DNA of 42,701 nt from Bacteroidales bacterium (GTDB taxonomy: Bacteria; Bacteroidota; Bacteroidia; Bacteroidales; Muribaculaceae). The stretch is from assembly GCA_019416425.1 (NCBI GenBank), contig DXXK01000002.1, forward strand, positions 1 to 42,701. The letters are read 5' to 3'. Position numbers and translations under genes: made by a program. Shown in pieces: positions 1 through 8,310 of this stretch (positions within the stretch are counted from its first letter, which is position 1; every line of letters begins with the position of its first letter). The notes below the pieces were generated by a model. The model worked only from the letters and a program-made list of their open reading frames with translations. It had not been told where the DNA came from and ran no database searches.

Positions 1-21
1 ATTATTAAATTGAGAGAGAAA

Positions 22-249
22 ATGAAGAAAGTAGTTCTTACGCTCGCTGTTCTGTTCAGCGTTGCTATGGTTGCCTGCAACGGCAACAAGAAGGCTGAGG
101 CCGTTGATTCCGAGACCATCGTAGCTGCCGAGGAGGTTGTAGCTGTTGATTCCGCTAACGACACTGTTGCCGCTGCCGCTGTTGAGGCTGTTGACGGTGC
201 TGACACCACTGTAGCTGTTGCCGCTGAGGAGGCTCCCGCAAAAAATTAA
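22..249 (+). CDS. Small acidic Ala/Val-rich lipoprotein, unknown function
   Basis: The protein is about 75 residues long and starts at the ATG at 22. A TTG at 10 is in frame but puts charged residues in front of the signal peptide. Residues 1-18 form a lipoprotein signal peptide and Cys19 sits in a lipobox (MVAC), so the protein should be lipid-anchored in the envelope. The rest is low-complexity: Ala, Val, Asp and Glu dominate, with loose repeats of the type AVDS/AVDG. No enzyme domain is visible. A strong terminator follows about 50 bases downstream, so the gene is probably transcribed alone or ends an operon that begins outside the window. I do not recognise a named family. That it is a real, expressed gene is supported by the lipobox and the terminator; its role is unknown. 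Confidence 0.75.
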   Translation: MKKVVLTLAVLFSVAMVACNGNKKAEAVDSETIVAAEEVVAVDSANDTVAAAAVEAVDGADTTVAVAAEEAPAKN

Positions 250-295
250 GTAGTAACCGCTACTGACTAAGGACAGCAAGACGAAAGTCATCATG

Positions 296-336
296 AAGGA
301 CCGATTCCATCCGGAATCGGTCCTTCCCATTTTTTC
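296..336 (+). terminator. Rho-independent terminator after the small lipoprotein gene
   Basis: A perfect 13-bp stem (296-308 with 313-325) encloses the 4-base loop ATCC and is followed by CCCATTTTTT. It ends transcription of the lipoprotein gene. The stem could also stop the convergent ansA transcript, but there is no T run on that side. Confidence 0.9.
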
Positions 337-393
337 ACCATTATGTTGCCGGATCAAGTGGAGGCATGAACATCCGCTATTATCGTCTGAGAG

Positions 394-1434
394 TCATTTC
401 ACAGTCATCTCGCCAATCATCGAGACGGTGAGGAAATGCTTTACCTCTTCGCTACTCAGACCGCTTCCAAGAAGATACATCAGCTTTGTGACGGCAGCCT
501 CGACTGTGATGTCATAACCGGATATCACACCCGCTTCCGCAAGCATGTCGCCTGTATAATAGCGTTTCTGCTCGTCTCCACCGTTAAGGCACTGAGTCAC
601 GTTGTAGATTATCAAACCTCGGTTCACCGCCTCCGCAATGGCCTTGAGAAACCATTGTTCAGTGGGAGCGTTGCCGGCGCCGAATGTCCGCAGTACGACG
701 GCCTTGATGCCCGAAGCAGCAAGCTGAGCCTTTACGACACATTCCGGAATACCGGGGTACAGCCACAGAACCAGTATACTTGAATCCATGGCATAGAATG
801 GGTCAAGAGGCTCCGAAGTGGAATGACGCATCAGATAGGGCCTGTCATACTCTATGTGCAGATCTATGGTTCCCAGGTCAGGATAGTTGAAACTCCTGAA
901 CGCGTGGAATCCTGTAGAGGTGTATTTGGTGGAACGGCAGCCTCTCACAATGTAATCCTGGAAGGAAATCACCACTTCCTGAATCATTGGATCGCCATTC
1001 TCATCCTTGGCCGCAGCTACCTGAAGTGCCGAGATCAGGTTTTCCGTACCGTCCTCACGTATATCGCCGATCGGGAGCTGGGAGCCAGTGATCACCACGG
1101 GTTTTGCCAGGTTCCTTAGCATGAACGACAGAGCGGATGCCGTATATGCCATGGTATCGGTACCGTGGAGCACAACGAAGCCGTCAAAATCATCATAGCG
1201 GTCTGCTATGTCCTTAGCTATCATGGACCAGTATCCGGGGCTCATGTTCGAAGAGTCGATAGGCTTCGTGAACTGTATGCTCTCAATGTCGTATCCCAGT
1301 TGACTCACTTTCGGGACATTGTCCATTAGATGCGAGAAATCAAAGGGCTGGAGGCCGTCCGGAGTCTCGACCATACCGATGGTGCCACCGGTATAGATTA
1401 TCAGAATTCTGGGTTTGTCAATATTTGTTGCCAT
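394..1434 (-). CDS. ansA: Type I L-asparaginase
   Basis: This enzyme hydrolyses L-asparagine to aspartate and ammonia. The 346-residue protein has the N-terminal asparaginase signature IYTGGTIGM (catalytic Thr about residue 18) and the second active-site motif HGTDTMAYTAS. No signal peptide is visible, so it should act in the cytoplasm like E. coli AnsA (338 residues). I take the ATG at 1434 as the start. An in-frame TTG at 1452 adds six residues (MVKTVK) that are not needed by the fold. It lies 63 bases downstream of glsA on the same strand, so the two amidohydrolases are probably cotranscribed and would release ammonia from Asn and Gln together. Family assignment is firm; substrate preference (Asn over Gln) is inferred from the family. 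Confidence 0.93.
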   Translation of the reverse strand: MATNIDKPRILIIYTGGTIGMVETPDGLQPFDFSHLMDNVPKVSQLGYDIESIQFTKPIDSSNMSPGYWSMIAKDIADRYDDFDGFVVLHGTDTMAYTASALSFMLRNLAKPVVITGSQLPIGDIREDGTENLISALQVAAAKDENGDPMIQEVVISFQDYIVRGCRSTKYTSTGFHAFRSFNYPDLGTIDLHIEYDRPYLMRHSTSEPLDPFYAMDSSILVLWLYPGIPECVVKAQLAASGIKAVVLRTFGAGNAPTEQWFLKAIAEAVNRGLIIYNVTQCLNGGDEQKRYYTGDMLAEAGVISGYDITVEAAVTKLMYLLGSGLSSEEVKHFLTVSMIGEMTVK

Positions 1435-1497
1435 TTTTACTGTTTTTACCAATCGATTATCCTAAAGCAGGAGGCCAATCACAAAGACAAGCGGCTC

Positions 1498-2466
1498 TCA
1501 GCCTGGGATTACTGTGACATTGTCGCCGTTGAAGACGCCGAGACCGAGTTTCTTCATGATTGTCTTTACGGCTGCCTGGGCCTTTACTGAATTTCCGGCG
1601 TCATCCAGAGGGGGCGCGAATGCGGCTACCCCCATCACGCCAGGGTATACACCGAGCACGCCGCCACCCACACCGCTCTTTGCCGGAATACCCGAGGTGT
1701 AAAGCCAGTCGCCGGTGTTCTGATAGAAGCCTACGGATGATATCAGCGTTGTGATCTTAGGTGCAAGCTGGCGTGCGAAGACAACCTCCCTGGTGACCGG
1801 ATTGACTCCTCCGTTGGCGATCGTGCCCGCGCAGAAGGCCAGCTGGGAGGATGTCACTCCCACCGAGCATTGCCTTGTGTAGAGGTCAAGACTCACTTCC
1901 ACGTCATCATATATTCGGTTGTAGGTCCTGAGCAACCACGCTATGGAGCGATTGTTGAAATTGGTTTCGGTCTCCGAACGGTAGAGTTCGTCGATGACCT
2001 GCGCCTCGGAACCACACAATGCCGTGAGGTTATTGATGATCGCTTCCCACTTCCCCCAGGCATCACCCTGGGGTCTGACCATTGAGCAGGCGGTTATAGC
2101 TCCGGCATTGACCAGCGGAGTGGATGGATGGTCGTTCTCCAGAAGAATCGCGAAGATGGAGTTGAACGGAAGGCCTGTGGCGTCGGCCCCTATCTGCTTC
2201 AGCACTCCATCGGCCCCGTATTGTTTTAACACAAGTATCGCCGTCAGCACCTTCGATATCGATTCGATGCCGAACCGGTAGTCCGTGTCACCGATGTTGA
2301 ATGCAGTACCGTCGGTCAACATAAGGCTTATGCCAAATAAGTCCGGATTGACATTCGCCAGGAAAGGAATATAATCAGCGTTATGGCCATCGGTAATGCC
2401 TCTGCACTCGGCGTAAGCGTCCTCTACGGCCTGCTTGATCTGCGAATGTGTAAGTATCTTTTCCAT
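1498..2466 (-). CDS. glsA: Glutaminase A
   Basis: This serine-dependent glutaminase (beta-lactamase-like fold) converts glutamine to glutamate and ammonia. The 322 residues contain the catalytic S-x-x-K tetrad SISK at about 69-72, the N-terminal stretch YIPFLANVNPDLFGISL, the motif TPLVNAGAI, and a glycine-rich segment near the C terminus (SGVGGGVLGVYPG). Length matches the usual 300-330 residues and there is no signal peptide. The ATG at 2466 is the only sensible start. It is followed by ansA, so the pair supplies glutamate, aspartate and ammonia. In enteric bacteria such glutaminases help acid resistance, and that role here is inference. The gene is divergent from the coiled-coil protein gene at 2663. 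Confidence 0.95.
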   Translation of the reverse strand: MEKILTHSQIKQAVEDAYAECRGITDGHNADYIPFLANVNPDLFGISLMLTDGTAFNIGDTDYRFGIESISKVLTAILVLKQYGADGVLKQIGADATGLPFNSIFAILLENDHPSTPLVNAGAITACSMVRPQGDAWGKWEAIINNLTALCGSEAQVIDELYRSETETNFNNRSIAWLLRTYNRIYDDVEVSLDLYTRQCSVGVTSSQLAFCAGTIANGGVNPVTREVVFARQLAPKITTLISSVGFYQNTGDWLYTSGIPAKSGVGGGVLGVYPGVMGVAAFAPPLDDAGNSVKAQAAVKTIMKKLGLGVFNGDNVTVIPG

Positions 2467-2626
2467 GCATCATAAGTATTAGACATCATGTTCAGCTTGA
2501 ATCATCTTGGGTTGATTAGGGAGGATTCTAAATATAAAACGCTTCGCATCCTTTTGAGTTTAAATTGAGGATGCAATCCGCAGCTGTTGATTTGCATGCT
2601 GCACACCGACCTAAAATGCCGGATAT

Positions 2627-2658
2627 TTTGTTAAATTCATAGAGATTTGTTAAATTTG
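2627..2658 (+). promoter_or_regulatory. Bacteroidota-type promoter, near-leaderless
   Basis: TTTG (2627-2630), 20 bases, then TAAATTTG (2651-2658) is a full match to the Bacteroides sigma-ABfr consensus. Only four bases separate the -7 element from the ATG at 2663, so the transcript must start at or right beside the start codon. The two elements lie in a direct repeat, TTTGTTAAATT at 2627-2637 and 2646-2656. Confidence 0.7.
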
Positions 2659-2662
2659 CGGC

Positions 2663-3592
2663 ATGAATAAGAACTTCAAGATAATAGTGTTCACCGCGCT
2701 GGGCGTGCTGGTGGCACTCATCGCACTTATAGTGGTCCTGATTGTCCAGGACAACAGCAACACGCAGGCCCGTGTGGAGGCTCAGGCCCGGGCCGACTCG
2801 CTGGCCATCGCCAACGACCAGCTGATCCTGACCAACGAGTTCAATCAGCTGAACGCCGACTTCAACCAGTACGAGGGTCAGCAGGTATACCTGAAGAATG
2901 ATTCGCTGGTACAGAAGTACAACGAGGCGCGAATGAAGGTGGAGGGCCTGATCCGCGAGCTGAATGCGGAGAAGCAGAGCCACAACAAGGACATGGCGGC
3001 ATCGCGCGCCAAGATCAAGAAACTTGAGGGCGAGATCTCGACCCTGAAGGGCATTGTACGTCATTATCTTGAGGAGATCAAACGGTTGGGCGAGGAAAAC
3101 GCCGGCCTGAAGCAGGAGATAGCCCAGGTTCAGGAGAAGAACCAGCAGCTGTCGTCGCAGGTATCCAGGACCACGGCCAGCAACGAGCAGCTGACGCAGA
3201 CCGTCAAGCTTGCGAAGAAGCTGAACATCACGGGTCTGTCGCTGACGGCCTACAACAAGAAGGGCAAGCGTGAGAAGAACATCACCAAGGCCCGTCAGTT
3301 GGGCGTTTCGTTCACCGTAAGCCCGAACAACACGGCATCGGCCGGCATGAAGCAGTTCTACGTCCGCATCATCTCGCCTGAAGGCAGCCTGCTGGACGGC
3401 GGCGGCAGCTTCCAGTACGAGGGCCAGCGCCTGCAGGCCTCGGCATCGCGTCAGTTCGAGTATGCCAACGAGGAAATGGCCGCCAGCATCTACTACGACG
3501 TGAACACCACCCTGACCCCCGGCGACTATACAGTCGAGGTCTTCGCCGACGGCAACCGCCTCGCCTCCCGCCACTTCACAATGAAGAAATAG
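2663..3592 (+). CDS. Membrane-anchored coiled-coil protein, unknown function
   Basis: The 309-residue protein has one N-terminal membrane segment (about residues 7-27) with no cleavage site, a long Gln/Glu/Lys-rich heptad region (about 30-190) that should form a coiled coil, and a C-terminal part (about 195-309) rich in predicted beta strand. The topology suggests a protein anchored in the inner membrane with its coiled coil and head in the periplasm. It is transcribed from the promoter directly in front of it and hrpB starts four bases after its stop, so the two are cotranscribed. The coiled coil superficially resembles SMC or RmuC-type proteins, but no ATPase or nuclease motif is present. 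I do not recognise a named family. Confidence 0.85.
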   Translation: MNKNFKIIVFTALGVLVALIALIVVLIVQDNSNTQARVEAQARADSLAIANDQLILTNEFNQLNADFNQYEGQQVYLKNDSLVQKYNEARMKVEGLIRELNAEKQSHNKDMAASRAKIKKLEGEISTLKGIVRHYLEEIKRLGEENAGLKQEIAQVQEKNQQLSSQVSRTTASNEQLTQTVKLAKKLNITGLSLTAYNKKGKREKNITKARQLGVSFTVSPNNTASAGMKQFYVRIISPEGSLLDGGGSFQYEGQRLQASASRQFEYANEEMAASIYYDVNTTLTPGDYTVEVFADGNRLASRHFTMKK

Positions 3593-3596
3593 CACC

Positions 3597-5996
3597 ATGA
3601 CGGAACTGCCGGTCCAGGCAATCGCCGGACGGGTCAACGAGGCGCTGATGGAGAGGCCGCGGGTGGTGGTGACTGCACCCCCGGGTGCCGGCAAGTCGAC
3701 ACTGCTCCCGTTGACCATTCTGGAGGATACTCCGGAGGGTAAAATCATAATGCTGGAACCGCGACGGCTGGCGGCAAGACAGGTGGCCGTGCGCATGGCC
3801 GAGATACTTGGCGAACCCATAGGACAGACTGTGGGCTACAGCATCCGTTTCGAATCCAGGGTATCCGGTAAGACCCGCATCGAGGTGGTCACCGAAGGCA
3901 TCCTGCAGCGCATGCTGGTGGAAGATCCTACCCTGGACGATATCTCGGTCGTGATCTTCGACGAGTTCCATGAACGCAGCCTCTACTCCGACATCGCATA
4001 TGCACTGACACTCGAGGCGCAACGTCTGATACGCCCCGACCTGAAGATAGTCATCATGTCGGCCACCATCGACACCGATTACATCTGCCAACGCTTTGAC
4101 GCCCCGCTGATACAAAGCGAAGGAAGGACCTACGACGTGGAGATAATCCGCACGGAGGATTCCGATGCGGCCGGCTGCGTCGAGGACACAGCCCGGACCA
4201 TCCGCCGCGCGTTGCGCGAGCAAACAGGCGACATCCTCGCCTTCCTGCCCGGTCAGGGGGAGATCATGAAATGCCGCGACCTGCTGGGCAACCTTTCCGA
4301 CAATATACGAATCTGCACCCTGTACGGGATGCTGCCCTTCGAGGAGCAGCGGCGCACCCTGGCGCCCTCCCCCGCCGGAACGCGCAAGATCGTGCTCTCT
4401 ACCCCCATCGCTGAGACCTCGCTGACTATCGACGGCATCCGCACGGTTGTCGATTCCGGGTTCTACAAGGGAATGGTCTTCGACGCACGCAACGGGCTGA
4501 GTCACTTGGAAACCATGCGCATATCGCTTGACATGGCCAACCAGCGCAGCGGCCGTGCCGGACGGCTATCGGAAGGTGTATGCTACCGACTGTGGTCCAA
4601 TCCGACGGAACTGCGAATGCAGGAGACCCGTGTACCGGAAATCCTGGACGGCGACCTGGCATCGATGGTGCTGGACATCGCCGCATGGGGCTCCGGGAAT
4701 ATCTTTGCCCTGCCATGGCTGACACCACCGCCCCGTGACAAGGTCTTCAAGGCACAGCAGCTGCTCCGCAGTCTCGGGGCATTGAACGACAAGTGCGAGA
4801 TTACGCCGCACGGACGCAAGCTTTCGCGCATACCCTGCCATCCACGCATAGCGCAGATGCTGGTCAGCGCCGGCAATGACACAATGGCGGCATTGGCGGC
4901 CGATATCGCCGCCGTTCTCGAGGAGAAGGATCCCGTGAGCGACGAGAATGACGCAGACATATCCACCCGCATCGCCATGCTGCGCAACGCACGGCGCAGG
5001 AAAGGTTCCGGACGCTGGGCACGCATCATAAAGATTGCCGAGCAATACCGTCGACTTGTCGGCGCGAAGGAAGACAATTCCATTGCCGACCCGTCAGCCA
5101 TCGGGGCGCTTGTGGCCTTGGCGTATCCTGAACGTGTGGCCATGATGGTGGCAGACGGCCGATACCGTCTGGCCAACGGCGACGAGGTTCGCCTGAACAC
5201 GGAGGACGCGCTCTCGTCACGCCAGCTGCTGGCCGTAGCCTCATTGGGCAAACGGATCTTTCTCGCGGCGCCGTTGGATCGGGAAGTAGCCTGCGGCATG
5301 GGTGTCTGGAACGAGAAACTCCATTGGGACAACAAGCAAGGATGCGTCATAGCGCGCCGTGAGTTGCGCGTGGGCGTATTGCTGCTGGATACCAAGCCAT
5401 CGGAGAGCATTGACCGCGACCGGATCACGGAGACGATCTGCCAGGCGGCGCCAAAGGATGGCCGGAGCATGTTTGATTTCAACGATGATGCGTCTCGGCT
5501 GATGCAGCGCATCGGCACGGTGGCGGGATGGCATCCGGAACTGGAGCTGCCGGACGTGTCGGCGGACAGGCTGCTGGCCGATACCTCGGAATGGCTGCCG
5601 ATGTATATAGGCGATGCCGTCACGGCCAAGGAACTGAAACGGATAGACATGTGCCAGGTGGTATGGGGACTGCTTACCTATGAGCAGCAGCATGCGGTGG
5701 ATTCAATCGCGCCGTCGCATTACCGTCTGCCCAACGGCCGCAACGTGCGGCTGGACTATCGTGTGGGAGCTGATTCACCTGTATTGAGTGCCCGGCTGGA
5801 GGATTGCTTCGGAATACGGGAGACGCCGCGTGTCGACGGGGGCACGCGCCCGTTGCTGATGGAACTGCTGTCGCCGGGCTACAAGCCCGTACAATTGACC
5901 AAAGATATGGCCAGTTTCTGGCGTTCCACGTATCATGAGGTCCGCAAGGAGCTGCGCCGCCGCTACCCCAAGCATCCCTGGCCCGAGGACCCTTGA
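3597..5996 (+). CDS. hrpB: ATP-dependent helicase HrpB (DEAH family)
   Basis: This 799-residue superfamily 2 DEAH helicase has Walker A APPGAGKST (Lys33), Walker B DEFH (122-125), motif III SATID, motif IV-like FLPGQGE, motif V SLTIDGIRTVVDSG and motif VI QRSGRAGR. The helicase-associated region and the HrpB-specific C-terminal domain follow, and the protein ends with the Arg/Pro-rich tail typical of HrpB (RYPKHPWPEDP). Length is normal (about 800-840). HrpB is named for similarity to eukaryotic Prp RNA helicases. Its substrate in bacteria is not well defined, so an RNA role is family inference. It begins four bases after the coiled-coil gene and converges on the alpha-galactosidase gene. Confidence 0.96.
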   Translation: MTELPVQAIAGRVNEALMERPRVVVTAPPGAGKSTLLPLTILEDTPEGKIIMLEPRRLAARQVAVRMAEILGEPIGQTVGYSIRFESRVSGKTRIEVVTEGILQRMLVEDPTLDDISVVIFDEFHERSLYSDIAYALTLEAQRLIRPDLKIVIMSATIDTDYICQRFDAPLIQSEGRTYDVEIIRTEDSDAAGCVEDTARTIRRALREQTGDILAFLPGQGEIMKCRDLLGNLSDNIRICTLYGMLPFEEQRRTLAPSPAGTRKIVLSTPIAETSLTIDGIRTVVDSGFYKGMVFDARNGLSHLETMRISLDMANQRSGRAGRLSEGVCYRLWSNPTELRMQETRVPEILDGDLASMVLDIAAWGSGNIFALPWLTPPPRDKVFKAQQLLRSLGALNDKCEITPHGRKLSRIPCHPRIAQMLVSAGNDTMAALAADIAAVLEEKDPVSDENDADISTRIAMLRNARRRKGSGRWARIIKIAEQYRRLVGAKEDNSIADPSAIGALVALAYPERVAMMVADGRYRLANGDEVRLNTEDALSSRQLLAVASLGKRIFLAAPLDREVACGMGVWNEKLHWDNKQGCVIARRELRVGVLLLDTKPSESIDRDRITETICQAAPKDGRSMFDFNDDASRLMQRIGTVAGWHPELELPDVSADRLLADTSEWLPMYIGDAVTAKELKRIDMCQVVWGLLTYEQQHAVDSIAPSHYRLPNGRNVRLDYRVGADSPVLSARLEDCFGIRETPRVDGGTRPLLMELLSPGYKPVQLTKDMASFWRSTYHEVRKELRRRYPKHPWPEDP

Positions 5997-6035
5997 CAGA
6001 ATCAAGCATCGGGTCTCAACCCAAACAACAAAGAC

Positions 6036-6063
6036 ACTCTGCCCCCGGAACGAAAGGCAGAGT
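6036..6063. terminator. Hairpin between convergent hrpB and alpha-galactosidase genes
   Basis: An 8-bp perfect stem (ACTCTGCC at 6036-6043 with GGCAGAGT at 6056-6063) lies between two convergent genes. The minus-strand side is followed by the T-rich stretch TGTCTTTGTTGTTTG, so it probably ends the PUL operon and may work in both directions. The T tract is imperfect. Confidence 0.5.
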
Positions 6064-6088
6064 ATCTATAATACACAACAACAGTAAG

Positions 6089-8293
6089 TTATATTCTTTG
6101 CAGCAATATTATTCTGCTTGAATACTCGTTCCGGTCTTTTTTATCTACTATATGGATTACCGGCAAATCAATACCATTCGTCATAAGGTATGCACCGGAA
6201 AACACCTTACCCTCCATCTTTAATGGTAACTTATCTATCCTGTTAAGTTCGGTCAGCCGGTAGGATGACTCAGAATCAAGTCCTGCAAGACATACAGAGG
6301 GAAGATGCTGGTTATGGAAATGCTCAGTCTTGTACCAATATACCACAGCGTCTTCCTTATTCTCGGAGACATACATCAATGAAGCCACACCTTTATTGTC
6401 GTAAGGCGACACAAGCCGGTACAGATCTCCTTGCTGCACGATCGGACGGATTCGTTTGTAGTCCCTTATCGCATTGCCGCACATATCTAATTCCTCTTGT
6501 TCCATTGAAGAAGGCTGAAGTTCCAGGCCGAGTCGTCCACTCATGGCTACATCTATCCTGAACTTCAATGGCACATGCCTGAACGTCTGATGATTTGGAG
6601 ACGCACTGATATGGGATCCCATAGCAATAGCCGGGAAGAAATACGATGTGCCCCACTGCATATATATCCTTTGCAGGGCATCGGTATTGTCAGAAGTCCA
6701 GAACTCATCAAAGTACGGGAAGAACCCGAAATTCACACGTCCTCCTCCGCTTGCACATGCCTGCATGGTCAAGTCAGGATATTTTCGGCGTATGCGCTTG
6801 AATACATCCTCCAAGCCCCTGTGATACGCTATGTAAAGGTGACTTTGGTTATCTTTTCCGAGATAATCCGACCCATGATTGAGAATCGACATATTCGCAT
6901 CCCATTTGATATAATCTATTTCAGGATAAGCGGTCATCAGGTTATCGACTACATTGAACACAAAGTCCTGAACTTCCGGATTGGAAAGGTCAAGTACGAG
7001 CTGTGTACCACCCCTGCCTGTCACCGGATCTCGTTTTGGGGCTTTAAGCACCCATTCCGGATGTTTCTCATAAAGTTCGCTTCTGGTATTCGTCATCTCC
7101 GGTTCAATCCATATACCGAAACCAACGCCGCAATTCTTAGCTGAATCAATCAGATTCTTTATACCATTCGGCAATTTCCTGCGGTCTATGGTCCAATCCC
7201 CAAGAGATGTTTTGTCCGAGTTACGAGGATAGCGGTCTCCGAACCATCCATCGTCCATGACGAAGAGTTCGCCCCCCAGATCGGCGATATCTTTTATCAT
7301 ACGGCTCATGCCATCCTCGTCTATTTTAAAATAGACACCTTCCCAACTGTTGAGCAGGACTTTTCTGGGCTTATCACCGTTAACAAGCTTATAATCTCTT
7401 GCCCAGGAGTGAAAATTCCGGCTCACTTGTCCTACACCTTGGGTACTGAACGTCAATGCGAGTTCGGGGGTCTTGAAAATCTCGCCAGGGGACAGATGCC
7501 ATAAGGAATTATCCGGGTTTATTCCTGCAAAGAAATGATGGCTATCGCTTTCATCCGTGTCTATACGCAATAAATAATTGCCCGTATAACATAAGGCCGC
7601 CCCAATCACTCTGCCTGAATTTTCGCAAGGCTTTCCATCGAGCGAGAGCATAATCTCAGCGTGAGCCGTATGGGAATTGCGTACCCCGTCTTTGTTCTTG
7701 ATAATCTTCATGCCCGGCACAAGCGGTTCTTCAACCAACCTTGCTTCATTTGCCCACGAGCCATTAAAACTTGACAGCCAGACATTTCCTCTATGTATGG
7801 GAATATACCCAGAAGCGAATCTGCTTAACACCACTGGCCTTTTCTCATCATGCTTGATTTCAGACCATGTTTCCATAATATCGGAGCCATCGTAAGTACG
7901 ATAACAGACATCCACAAACAAGGGATAAGCCGGATCTTTCATAGATATTCTTGTAATAGTCCGGTCTCCTTCCCGCCGCTTGGCACATCCTGTCACCACT
8001 AACGCCGTAGACATATTCCCATCCGCATGACAAACGGCAAGAGCATCTTCCGATGGGGTATTCATTCCATAAACAGGATATGCCGGTGTCAGAAGTGCTC
8101 CGGACGCCACATGGGCATCGAGATCGCTGTTATCGATATTTGCTCCGTAATATGCGAATTTCAGCTCCCGACCTTCATCCGCGACCAATCCTAATGATGT
8201 GTTGGGCGTGGAGATCAGGATGTTTTCCGCATTAGTATTGACTGCGCAAAGCGCAGTCAATACTCCCACGATAAATTTCAGACAAATGCTCAT
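6089..8293 (-). CDS. Secreted alpha-galactosidase, glycoside hydrolase family 36
   Basis: This enzyme removes terminal alpha-galactose, for example from raffinose-type sugars or galactomannan side chains. The 734-residue protein starts with a cleavable signal peptide (about residues 1-22, ending VNTNA), so it is periplasmic or surface-exposed. An N-terminal beta-sandwich is followed by the GH36 barrel with MDDGWFGDR, the nucleophile motif IKWDAN (Asp465), CASGGGR and the acid/base motif SDNTDA (first Asp about 535). A C-terminal beta domain ends the chain. All catalytic residues are present. It begins 17 bases after susD and is the last gene of the susC-susD-GH36 operon. It is the only enzyme of the locus, which makes the alpha-galactoside the likely inducing and imported sugar (inference). 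Confidence 0.95.
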   Translation of the reverse strand: MSICLKFIVGVLTALCAVNTNAENILISTPNTSLGLVADEGRELKFAYYGANIDNSDLDAHVASGALLTPAYPVYGMNTPSEDALAVCHADGNMSTALVVTGCAKRREGDRTITRISMKDPAYPLFVDVCYRTYDGSDIMETWSEIKHDEKRPVVLSRFASGYIPIHRGNVWLSSFNGSWANEARLVEEPLVPGMKIIKNKDGVRNSHTAHAEIMLSLDGKPCENSGRVIGAALCYTGNYLLRIDTDESDSHHFFAGINPDNSLWHLSPGEIFKTPELALTFSTQGVGQVSRNFHSWARDYKLVNGDKPRKVLLNSWEGVYFKIDEDGMSRMIKDIADLGGELFVMDDGWFGDRYPRNSDKTSLGDWTIDRRKLPNGIKNLIDSAKNCGVGFGIWIEPEMTNTRSELYEKHPEWVLKAPKRDPVTGRGGTQLVLDLSNPEVQDFVFNVVDNLMTAYPEIDYIKWDANMSILNHGSDYLGKDNQSHLYIAYHRGLEDVFKRIRRKYPDLTMQACASGGGRVNFGFFPYFDEFWTSDNTDALQRIYMQWGTSYFFPAIAMGSHISASPNHQTFRHVPLKFRIDVAMSGRLGLELQPSSMEQEELDMCGNAIRDYKRIRPIVQQGDLYRLVSPYDNKGVASLMYVSENKEDAVVYWYKTEHFHNQHLPSVCLAGLDSESSYRLTELNRIDKLPLKMEGKVFSGAYLMTNGIDLPVIHIVDKKDRNEYSSRIILLQRI

Positions 8294-8310
8294 GATTCAG
8301 CAGTATGTTA

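Noticed and set aside
2528..3820. A minus-strand open frame of 430 codons opposite the coiled-coil gene and hrpB start
   Set aside because: It covers two well-supported genes and has the Leu/Val/Gln-rich composition of an antisense frame.
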